DNA of 41,247 nt from positions 1 through 41,247 of IMG/VR virus record IMGVR_UViG_3300037459_000185. One strand, given 5' to 3'. Below, piece by piece: positions 29,668-35,510 of this stretch (position 1 is its first letter; every line of letters begins with the position of its first letter). The position numbers and the translations under genes were made by a program. The stretch is from a virus. The notes under the pieces were generated by a model that made no database searches, was not told the origin of the DNA, and saw only the letters and a program-made list of their open reading frames with translations.

Positions 29668-29871
29668 CTATGCATCCGGGACGGTGATCGCGAACTCATG
29701 GGTGAACACGGGTCGTCCTAGCGTCTTCTCAACCGCCTCGTGGAACACGTCGAACGGGCGGCACAGCCGGTCCTCGTGGAGTTGGAACTGCGCGATCTCT
29801 CGGTGGCTTGCAAACTCCCACCAGTTGCTCTCGAACAACTCAAGGGCCTTCGCTTTCGTAAGGTCACTCAT
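29668..29871 (-). CDS. Short phage protein, 67 aa
   Basis: ALELFESNWWEFASHREIAQ, then CRPFDVFHEAVEKTLGRPV and FTHEFA, is a pattern I have met in short phage proteins of unknown function. The ATG overlaps the upstream stop in TGATG. Confidence 0.8.
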   Translation of the reverse strand: MSDLTKAKALELFESNWWEFASHREIAQFQLHEDRLCRPFDVFHEAVEKTLGRPVFTHEFAITVPDA

Positions 29872-30077
29872 CAGGATCCCCTCGGGTCATCGTCTTGGTT
29901 GTTCTCTCGTAGGCAGCTCTTGGAACAGAACCCAAGGGCGCAGAAATGACGGTCCCGAGGGATGAATGGCTTCCCGCACTGGTTACAGGCCACTTGAGGC
30001 GGGCGCACTGGGCGCTCGCGGGATGGGTCATCCGGCATCGGTGTTCTCCGTGTTGGGTGAGTAGTGGTGTTAGTCAT
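29871..30077 (-). CDS. Small zinc-binding protein, 68 aa
   Basis: CNQCGKPFIPRDRHFC and CSKSC give a four-cysteine site of the treble-clef type. The N-terminus is Thr/Pro-rich and unstructured. The start at 30077 forms the ATGACTAA overlap. Confidence 0.75.
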   Translation of the reverse strand: MTNTTTHPTRRTPMPDDPSRERPVRPPQVACNQCGKPFIPRDRHFCALGFCSKSCLRENNQDDDPRGS

Positions 30078-30438
30078 ATCCGTACTTCTCAGAAACAGAG
30101 TCCATGAGATCTTTGGGAGACGCGGCTTCCATGATCTCGACCGGGCATCGGTGCTGCCAGACTTCACACTTCCAGTTGCCATCAAACCAGACTCGACCGT
30201 TGAAATCCCAAGCGGGGTAACCGGCTGTGGTCTTTGGATGGGCTTTCAGGTACTCGGCGACATCATCATCTACCTCGCGATCGAAGTTGGACATGACGTA
30301 GCCCGCAACACGCGGCATGCTGTTGCTCACGCCGACGCTAGGCACCGTTGGATCTCGAAGTCCATTCCCGATGTCGTGGAGCATTCCGCCAATGTCATCG
30401 GCCTTGGTCAATTCGTGGTCAGAACCTTCGCGTTTCAT
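30070..30438 (-). CDS. Hypothetical protein, 122 aa
   Basis: The start at 30438 is in ATGA overlap. Features are NSMPRVAGYVMSNFDREVDDD and a Trp-rich segment (YPAWDFNGRVWFDGNWKCEVW), probably a small beta domain. The C-terminus is helical. The family is unknown. Confidence 0.75.
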   Translation of the reverse strand: MKREGSDHELTKADDIGGMLHDIGNGLRDPTVPSVGVSNSMPRVAGYVMSNFDREVDDDVAEYLKAHPKTTAGYPAWDFNGRVWFDGNWKCEVWQHRCPVEIMEAASPKDLMDSVSEKYGYD

Positions 30439-30725
30439 TGGTCTTCCCCCTTGGCAAGACCGCGCCACAATGCGTGACCCTTGTCCACGTGCTCAACCTC
30501 CTCGGAGCGACCGGAGGCCAGCAGCAACTTGCAGGCTTCGTGCATCCAGTCGACGAGGGCCTTGTGCCCGTTCACACAGCGGCGAACGTGGGCGTAGTTC
30601 TCGGGCGACAGGATTGTGTCTTCCAACTCTTGCCCGGCGGCCCGTTTCGGCCACGGCGCTTCGTGGTGCTTCGGGTGCAAGCCCATCAGGTCGTGGACGT
30701 CTTCCGTGCTCTTGGTCTTGGTCAT
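30435..30725 (-). CDS. Hypothetical helical protein, 96 aa
   Basis: Shine-Dalgarno GGAGG lies 8 bases before ATG. The protein is helical and His-rich (LMGLHPKHHEAPW, VRRCVNGHKALVDWMHEACK). Part of it (RRCVNGHKALVDWM) resembles the segment QRCVNKHADMLAAL in the gene at 30820-31176, so the two may share a small helical domain. Confidence 0.75.
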   Translation of the reverse strand: MTKTKSTEDVHDLMGLHPKHHEAPWPKRAAGQELEDTILSPENYAHVRRCVNGHKALVDWMHEACKLLLASGRSEEVEHVDKGHALWRGLAKGEDQ

Positions 30726-30823
30726 CGGTTCGGCCTCCGTGTGTAAATCGTCAACACCAATGCAGCGAAGAACAAGACCGCCAAGATCAGGACGGCTAAG
30801 GTCATTTCTTGGTTGAACGTCAT
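30722..30823 (-). CDS. Single-span membrane mini-protein, 33 aa
   Basis: ATGA overlaps both neighbours. The product is one transmembrane helix (MTLAVLILAVLFFAALVLTI) with a short basic cytoplasmic-type tail (YTRRPNR). The size and topology match small phage membrane proteins that modulate lysis or host membranes, but the role is unproven. Confidence 0.7.
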   Translation of the reverse strand: MTFNQEMTLAVLILAVLFFAALVLTIYTRRPNR

Positions 30824-31176
30824 CGATCCCCCTTGGCGTCGGCGAGCGCGGCACATGCATCGTCAAACGCGACGTTCAAGCACTCCTCGTCGGCGCTGTT
30901 CCCAGCCAACAGACAGGGACCAAAGTCGTAGTGGTCTCCATTGTCATGGACGGTCATAACGGCGATTGCCCCAAGGCGAGCACGGATGCGTTCCAGCGCA
31001 GCCAGCATGTCGGCGTGCTTGTTGACGCAGCGTTGGGCGAGGGCGTAGTCCTTGAAGGACATCGCGACAGTCGCCGCGCCGCTGAAGTACACCCAAGATG
31101 GGGCACCCGAGAAGTTCTGCCCAAGTGGGTCTGGCGGTGTCACGTCAGGCCAAGGCGTCGGCGTGTTCTTGCTCAT
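30820..31176 (-). CDS. Hypothetical protein, 118 aa
   Basis: The start at 31176 is in ATGA overlap. It contains a Pro-rich N-terminus, SFKDYALAQRCVNKHADMLAALERIRARLG, and a C-terminal acidic helix (CLNVAFDDACAALADAKG). The helical segment resembles the neighbour at 30435-30725. The function is unknown. Confidence 0.75.
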   Translation of the reverse strand: MSKNTPTPWPDVTPPDPLGQNFSGAPSWVYFSGAATVAMSFKDYALAQRCVNKHADMLAALERIRARLGAIAVMTVHDNGDHYDFGPCLLAGNSADEECLNVAFDDACAALADAKGDR

Positions 31177-31547
31177 CGTTCGCATTCCTCGATTCTCGGG
31201 TTCAGCTTCGGGCTCGTGTCGTGTCCAGCCTTCTCCGCTGCGTCCTTCGTGGTGAAGTCTTCGGATAGCCGATTCTCCATCTTTCCCAGTGCCGGGTCGT
31301 CCCAGGTCAGGGTCCACACTTTGTGCGCCAGCGTGAAGCACCCGTGGCTTACGAACGCCTCCAACTCCGAGCACCCATCGATCTCCAAGTCGTAGGCTGG
31401 CTGTCCGTCCTCGTCGCTGTAGACGTTCACGATCGTCCCCAGCATTCCTACCTTCAGATCCCCGCGGGTACCGCATCCTTGGTACCTCGGGATCTCCGCT
31501 AGAGCGATGCGCCGTCCGAGCAGCGCCGTGTGAACATTGCTTGTCAT
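31173..31547 (-). CDS. Hypothetical beta-rich protein, 124 aa
   Basis: The start at 31547 is in ATGA overlap. Strands such as RIALAEIPRYQGCGTRGDL and VGMLGTIVNVYSDEDG, then AYDLEIDGC, suggest an SH3-like barrel. Residues about 75-90 (LAHKVWTLTWDDP) are aromatic. No family is recognised. Confidence 0.75.
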   Translation of the reverse strand: MTSNVHTALLGRRIALAEIPRYQGCGTRGDLKVGMLGTIVNVYSDEDGQPAYDLEIDGCSELEAFVSHGCFTLAHKVWTLTWDDPALGKMENRLSEDFTTKDAAEKAGHDTSPKLNPRIEECER

Positions 31548-31795
31548 GATCTCTGCCTCGCAACCCACCGAGCGTACCGAGTCGACGCCGCGGTTCGCAT
31601 CTCGCGAAGGAAATTGATCGCTACGATCCGATCACCCTGGCACACGCCCTGGTGTCCGCTCTCGTCGGGATCCGAAACCAACCAGACTACATCGCCGAAG
31701 CGGGTGAGGAAGCGGACCAGTTCGAGTCCGCCGACCGCGTGGCGGGAAAGGATCTTCGGATCGTTCTGGGTGAGCCTGTCCGTGCCGTTCTGCAT
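31544..31795 (-). CDS. Hypothetical protein, 83 aa
   Basis: It is the first gene after the promoter at 31832-31884; the start follows AAGGAGGGCACG. RLTQNDPKILSRHAVGGLEL, then FGDVVWLVSDPDESGHQGV, suggests a small alpha/beta protein. The function is unknown. Confidence 0.75.
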   Translation of the reverse strand: MQNGTDRLTQNDPKILSRHAVGGLELVRFLTRFGDVVWLVSDPDESGHQGVCQGDRIVAINFLREMRTAASTRYARWVARQRS

Positions 31796-31831
31796 CGTGC
31801 CCTCCTTGGGCTTCCGGGTTCCGTGTTCGTG

Positions 31832-31884
31832 CTGGCCGACTTGACCAACGGGAATCAATATAGGGGCGGAGTTGGTTTGTTCAA
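31832..31884 (-). promoter_or_regulatory. Leftward promoter with hairpin (copy 4)
   Basis: TTGAAC at 31884-31879, 16-base spacer, TATATT at 31862-31857 (best -10 of the four), then a hairpin with arms TTGGTC/GGCCAG around AAGTC. The leader has GAACACGGAACC as in the other copies. A GTATAC site lies at about 31922-31927, upstream of the -35. Confidence 0.75.
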
Positions 31885-31936
31885 GGGTTTCCCAAAGATT
31901 CTGCCGCCGATCGACGTAAGTGTATACGTGTCCCAA

Positions 31937-32287
31937 TCATTCGACCCATTTATCCTCCTGGCGTTGGATGATGTCCGCGGCGAAGTCCACCACGGCGGCG
32001 TGCGGCATCTCGTCGATCCGGCCCCGACGCGCGATCTCCTCCTCGAAGCGAATCCAGTGGCCGTGCTGCAGGATCGTCGCCAGAAAGGCTACCGGGTCGC
32101 GTATGCCCTTGGTGGTACGGGCACCCTTCCAGATGAGTTCCAAAGTCGACACGCTTAGGCCGCGTTCTCGTAGCTCCTGGACTATGCGGGCGCGGTCGAC
32201 CGATGCACACCTGTCCCACAGCCCTATCCGGACGGTGGCGTGGTAGAGTTCGTCTAGGGTACTGGTACGGTTAGCCGTGCTGCTCAT
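31937..32287 (-). CDS. Hypothetical helical protein, 116 aa
   Basis: The sequence is helical throughout (TLDELYHATVRIGLWDRCAS, RIVQELRERGLSVSTLELIWKG, PVAFLATILQHGHWIRFEEE). It may hold a helix-turn-helix-like element near RGLSVSTLEL. Its ATG overlaps the small membrane-protein gene as ATGA. No family is recognised. Confidence 0.75.
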   Translation of the reverse strand: MSSTANRTSTLDELYHATVRIGLWDRCASVDRARIVQELRERGLSVSTLELIWKGARTTKGIRDPVAFLATILQHGHWIRFEEEIARRGRIDEMPHAAVVDFAADIIQRQEDKWVE

Positions 32288-32418
32288 CTGTTCTTAAGAG
32301 GCCCCAAAGGGCCGAAGCATCTGTACACCAGCGGGGACAGCCACACCAACCCAGCCACGTACACCAGCGACGCCAGACAGAACCGGAAAGCAGTTGGGGT
32401 CAGCGCCTCGGTACCCAT
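32284..32418 (-). CDS. Small membrane protein, 44 aa
   Basis: The product has one hydrophobic segment (FRFCLASLVYVAGLVWLSPL). Its stop overlaps the next ATG as ATGA. No Shine-Dalgarno is visible. A competing 92-codon GTGA-coupled frame (32294-32572) crosses this region but looks less protein-like. I prefer the membrane protein with moderate confidence. Confidence 0.5.
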   Translation of the reverse strand: MGTEALTPTAFRFCLASLVYVAGLVWLSPLVYRCFGPLGPLKNR

Positions 32419-32442
32419 GGGAAGACGGTTTGGGAATGGCAG

Positions 32443-32553
32443 TCAACCCCCGACGTAAAGTAGTTTCTTGACGATGGCACGTGTTTGGGGTGGGTGCCGG
32501 TAAGCGCCCACCATCTTGCGGTGTGTCAAGACAGCGGGCGTTGTCTGGCTCAT
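32443..32553 (-). CDS. Small basic protein, 36 aa
   Basis: ATG at 32553 starts MSQTTPAVLTHRKMVGAYR, then RAIVKKLLYVGG. The product is basic with one amphipathic segment. The lack of a Shine-Dalgarno and the competing overlapping frame lower confidence. Confidence 0.4.
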   Translation of the reverse strand: MSQTTPAVLTHRKMVGAYRHPPQTRAIVKKLLYVGG

Positions 32554-32568
32554 GGGGTGGTGGGCTGG

Positions 32569-33051
32569 TCACAGCGATGCCCCCTTCGACATGTTGCATC
32601 GTGGGCAGAGCGCCTGCCCGTTCGTGATCGTCGTCGGCCCACCGACGGACCACGGAACGATGTGGTCAGCGTGGAACCCGCCGGCCAAACTCACCTTGCA
32701 AAGCACACATTCGCCGCCGGCCAGGGCGAACAATTCGTGGCGCTGGTCTGCTGTGAAGTTGCGCCTGTATCGGTGACCACCCGACGATCTCAGCGGGCGG
32801 TAGAGGTGGCGGTCCACGATGTCCCATCCCCATTCTCGCGGTTCGATGAAGTCCTTGGACAGCGTGTCTATCGCCTCTAGGCAGTTCTCCAGCGGAACCC
32901 GCGCGATACTGGCGAGTGCCTTCACGGAGCAATCGACGGATCCTTGGCCGTCCGCCAGCGCCATCATGGTGATCCACACCAGACGAGTCGTCGCAGGCTC
33001 TAACCAGATGTCGTAATTGAGACACGCACGGTTCAGAAGGAAGGCGCTCAT
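32569..33051 (-). CDS. HNH endonuclease with winged-helix N-terminus, 160 aa
   Basis: Residues about 1-100 resemble a replication-type winged helix (TRLVWITMMALADGQGSVDC, SVKALASIARVPLENCLEAI). Residues about 110-160 carry the HNH motif: CVLC, HADHIVPWS, then NGQALCPRCNMSKG, with the His-Asp-His/Asn catalytic set intact. It could be a free-standing homing or packaging-linked nuclease. A GTG at 33132 would extend it by 27 residues. Confidence 0.88.
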   Translation of the reverse strand: MSAFLLNRACLNYDIWLEPATTRLVWITMMALADGQGSVDCSVKALASIARVPLENCLEAIDTLSKDFIEPREWGWDIVDRHLYRPLRSSGGHRYRRNFTADQRHELFALAGGECVLCKVSLAGGFHADHIVPWSVGGPTTITNGQALCPRCNMSKGASL

Positions 33052-33150
33052 CTCACCGCCACGACGTTCGCCTGTGTCGCCCCGGGCCGGGCCCGCGCAA
33101 AACCCTCGCGGGATCGAGTCCGACGACGACACGAGCGATCGTCCGCGGTC
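33052..33150 (-). other. Intergenic gap of 99 bases
   Basis: The gap is GC-rich, with a CCCGGGCCGGGCCCG block able to fold on itself. I see no promoter of the TTGAAC class. It may hold the N-terminal extension of the HNH gene from a GTG at 33132. Nothing else is supported. Confidence 0.4.
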
Positions 33151-33900
33151 CTACGGGCAACCCTCGAAGACCGGGCAAGCCAGATTCGCGCGCAGATCGG
33201 TCGCCAGTTGGCTCACCGCCGAGTTGACCGCCAATTCGCACTGATCCGGCAGGGTCCGGAACTCGAAGCACTCCGCCTCCATGTCGATGTAGACCCCGAC
33301 CTTGATCGAAGCCTTGTAGCCGAGGAATCCGCTGTTTTTCCAGATCGGGATCTCGGCAGTGAACGTGGGCGGGATGTTCTCGATGTTCTGCACAACCGCC
33401 TCCACAGCTTTCCCCATCGATTCGTTGCCGTGTTCCGTCACTACGCTGCCGTCGCTCTTGCGCTTGAAGTTGACGCGGCCGAACGCCTGTTCCAGATGAG
33501 GGAACTCGCCGGCCATATCGAACCGCATGAACTTCACCGCTTCGCGCGGCGATAATCGAAGCGGATCGGACTCCATGTTCGCAAGGGTGTCGAACAGCGC
33601 GGACTTGCCCAACGTAACCTCAACTCGATCACGGCGCACTTCGCCGTCTAGGACAATGCACAACACGCCATCGTCAACCCAAACTTCCGAATCTTCGTCC
33701 CCCATGACATCGATGATCCGCCCGATGTCATCGTAGGAGTTGATGTCGTGCGCACGGTCCTTCGGCGGGATGTCGTGCATTTTGTGCTCGCCATCCTTGC
33801 CCTGGATGATGATCTTCCGAAGCGCGTCGACCGTGACGACCTTCGGCGCGTCCACTGCCTGTCCGAGTTTGACGAGACGTTCTACCAGTTCAGCTAACAT
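33151..33900 (-). CDS. Hypothetical phage protein, 249 aa
   Basis: The protein starts MLAELVERLVKLGQ and contains VEVWVDDGVL-like strands, then RVEVTLGKSALFDTLAN. Its layout faintly resembles DUF2303-type phage proteins (a middle beta region followed by a helical segment and a C-terminal beta sheet), but I cannot confirm this. It overlaps the 124-residue gene by 11 bases. The C-terminus includes IWKNSGFLGYKASIKVGVYI. Confidence 0.75.
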   Translation of the reverse strand: MLAELVERLVKLGQAVDAPKVVTVDALRKIIIQGKDGEHKMHDIPPKDRAHDINSYDDIGRIIDVMGDEDSEVWVDDGVLCIVLDGEVRRDRVEVTLGKSALFDTLANMESDPLRLSPREAVKFMRFDMAGEFPHLEQAFGRVNFKRKSDGSVVTEHGNESMGKAVEAVVQNIENIPPTFTAEIPIWKNSGFLGYKASIKVGVYIDMEAECFEFRTLPDQCELAVNSAVSQLATDLRANLACPVFEGCP

Positions 33901-34264
33901 CAGCAGCTTCTCCTACGGCCTTCGTGGGGCCGGTTTCAAGGTCGAGCGTTCCCTGCTTGATGTCTTCGGGAGACCGCTCGTTGAAAAGTAGGCCGCCGGG
34001 AACCGAGGCCATGTTGTAGGTGCGGGACTTCCGCTTCGGTTGCTTGTCGCTTACCGAGAACGAGACGTCAACGCTATGTAGATCGCCGGTGTCTCCTACC
34101 TGTGGTTCGAGCGAGATTTCGATGGTGACCTTACGCGCATCTTTCAACGCCGGCCGATCGCGGCAGTCCACGTCGCACCGCTTCAGTGCCGCGTTCACCG
34201 CCTCGCGAATGCGGCCTTCATCGATCGAGTTGAGGGATTCGAGACTGAACTGTTCCATGACCAT
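33890..34264 (-). CDS. Conserved phage protein, 124 aa
   Basis: The start at 34264 follows GGAGGAAGG. The pattern SLESLNSIDEGRIREAVNAALK, then KDARKVTIEISLEP, then SVDVSFSVSDKQPKR and NERSPEDIKQGTLDL is one I recognise from phage genomes, where it is encoded beside the gene type at 33151-33900. The function is unknown. It is probably an alpha/beta protein. Confidence 0.8.
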   Translation of the reverse strand: MVMEQFSLESLNSIDEGRIREAVNAALKRCDVDCRDRPALKDARKVTIEISLEPQVGDTGDLHSVDVSFSVSDKQPKRKSRTYNMASVPGGLLFNERSPEDIKQGTLDLETGPTKAVGEAADVS

Positions 34265-34383
34265 AGGGCCTTCCTCCGTGGGTTTGGTTGGTTACCGTAT
34301 ACGGTTCGCGCAGACCGTGAAACTACCATCCTCGAATCTGGATGGAAGACTCAAGATGTGGGGGTGGCGAAAAACCTGAGCCC
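34265..34383 (-). promoter_or_regulatory. Intergenic region with 12-bp palindrome and hairpin
   Basis: This region of 119 bases has no gene. ACCGTATACGGT at 34294-34305 is a perfect 12-bp palindrome around one of the four GTATAC sites. A CCATCC/GGATGG hairpin with an 8-base loop lies at about 34328-34347. GGAGGAAGG is the ribosome-binding site for the gene at 33890-34264. An operator plus promoter is likely; no clear -35 is visible. Confidence 0.5.
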
Positions 34384-34686
34384 CTACTCCAACCACTCCA
34401 CGTTGTCAACTCGCGCCAACTGGTACAGCTTCTGCGCCACCGGGGTTTGGCCCAATTTGGCCGTCAACTCCCGATCGGTTGCGGCCGTGTGCAAAACGAC
34501 TCGCGTTGTCTCCCCCTCCACCTGACTTTTCCCCAGGATCTGGCAGGCCCAAGTCCCATCGACGGTCTTGATCAGCGTGCCTTCGTACCATCGCAAGCTC
34601 TTGTGCCCACGGGTGGAGTGCACGACCACGCTCACCGCGACGAACTCATGCGTGCCGCCATCCTCGTCCGTGAATGTGTACCTCAA
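34384..34686 (-). CDS. Hypothetical protein, paralogue C, 100 aa
   Basis: The TTG start overlaps the upstream stop as TTGA. A beta-rich N-terminus (HEFVAVSVVVHSTRG, LRWYEGTLIKT) is followed by TTRVVLHTAATDRELTAKL and VAQKLYQLARV. It shares the core pattern (RW, a VVLH strand, a C-terminal helix) with the adjacent gene and with 28097-28408. Confidence 0.75.
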   Translation of the reverse strand: MRYTFTDEDGGTHEFVAVSVVVHSTRGHKSLRWYEGTLIKTVDGTWACQILGKSQVEGETTRVVLHTAATDRELTAKLGQTPVAQKLYQLARVDNVEWLE

Positions 34687-34997
34687 ACTTCCTCCGCGTT
34701 GTCGATCTTCAACTGCTCGCAGACGATCTTGCCAAGAGCCTTGCTACCAAACCTGTCTCCGAAGTCGTCGAGTGATTCGATGACTTCTACCGACGACAGG
34801 TTCCGTTCCGTCGATTCCGTGCTGTACCTGATCGTGTGTACCACGAAGCGGGCCGGATCGTCATCGGTCCGATAGACCCGTAGCACATGCCACCGAATCT
34901 GTCCACTGCGGCGCCGACCGGCTTGAGCGATCAGCACACCATGAAACCCGAGCGAAGGCTGGCCGTCACGGTGCAGAACTATCTTCGGTGCTTGCAT
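34683..34997 (-). CDS. Hypothetical protein, paralogue B, 104 aa
   Basis: IRWHVLRVYRTDDDPARFVVHTI matches the core of paralogue A (RW-x-L-VVYRT, FVLH). The C-terminal helix is LGKIVCEQLKIDNAEEV. The ATG at 34997 lies 3 bases after the DUF2793 gene's stop. Tandem position with paralogue C suggests local duplication. Confidence 0.75.
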   Translation of the reverse strand: MQAPKIVLHRDGQPSLGFHGVLIAQAGRRRSGQIRWHVLRVYRTDDDPARFVVHTIRYSTESTERNLSSVEVIESLDDFGDRFGSKALGKIVCEQLKIDNAEEV

Positions 34998-34999
34998 GG

Positions 35000-35506
35000 C
35001 TACGGCGCCAGGGAGTCGTTCCCTTCCATCCGCGAGATGATTGTGTTCAACTTGGCTGCGAGAGACGCGACGGCGTCCCGGACCTCGTCCTGGTCGTAGG
35101 TAGCGCCGATCGCGTTGATCGTGTCGGTTGGCGTTCCGGTAGAGTCGTCCTGCAGGCTGACTACCGCGGCACCCTGACGATGAACGACCCAGTTCGTGCC
35201 ATCGAAGACCTTGTCGACATCGGCGGCTTGGTCGTACACGAGCCAACCCTTCTTCGGAGTGCGGAAGACAAAGCCCGTGAAGAACATCGCGACGTCCTTT
35301 GCATTCGAGGAGAACAAACCCGTCGGTGCTGTGCCGACGATGAATGTGTCTCCCTCCCCTGGAGATCCAGGTGGCGTGTTGGTCTCGCTGATTACGACGC
35401 CGCCGCGCGTCATCGCATCGATGATGTTCAAGGCCGTGTTGACTGCCGCCGCTTGGTTCGCGGCGTCGGCGATGTGGGTGAGGACGAGATTCTTGGTGGT
35501 TACCAT
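35000..35506 (-). CDS. Tail-associated protein with DUF2793-like region, 168 aa
   Basis: Residues about 40-115 (TPPGSPGEGDTFIVG, PTGLFSSN, GWLVYDQAADVDKVFDGTNW) match the DUF2793 module found at the ends of phage tail fibre proteins. The N-terminus is helical (AANQAAAVNTALNIIDAM) and the C-terminus is a short helix. A role as a tail fibre or tip accessory follows from position, directly after the hub gene. Confidence 0.8.
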   Translation of the reverse strand: MVTTKNLVLTHIADAANQAAAVNTALNIIDAMTRGGVVISETNTPPGSPGEGDTFIVGTAPTGLFSSNAKDVAMFFTGFVFRTPKKGWLVYDQAADVDKVFDGTNWVVHRQGAAVVSLQDDSTGTPTDTINAIGATYDQDEVRDAVASLAAKLNTIISRMEGNDSLAP

Positions 35507-35510
35507 GGCT

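Noticed and set aside
32294-32572. 92-codon minus-strand ORF with GTGA overlap after the HNH gene
   Set aside because: It competes with two small ORFs (32443-32553, 32284-32418). The latter has a clean transmembrane segment and an ATGA coupling. I judged the long frame less protein-like, but it is not excluded.
33053-33151. Fragment ARVVVGLDPAR reminiscent of a terminase nuclease motif
   Set aside because: Only about 30 residues in a GC-rich gap with no other terminase motif; likely chance.
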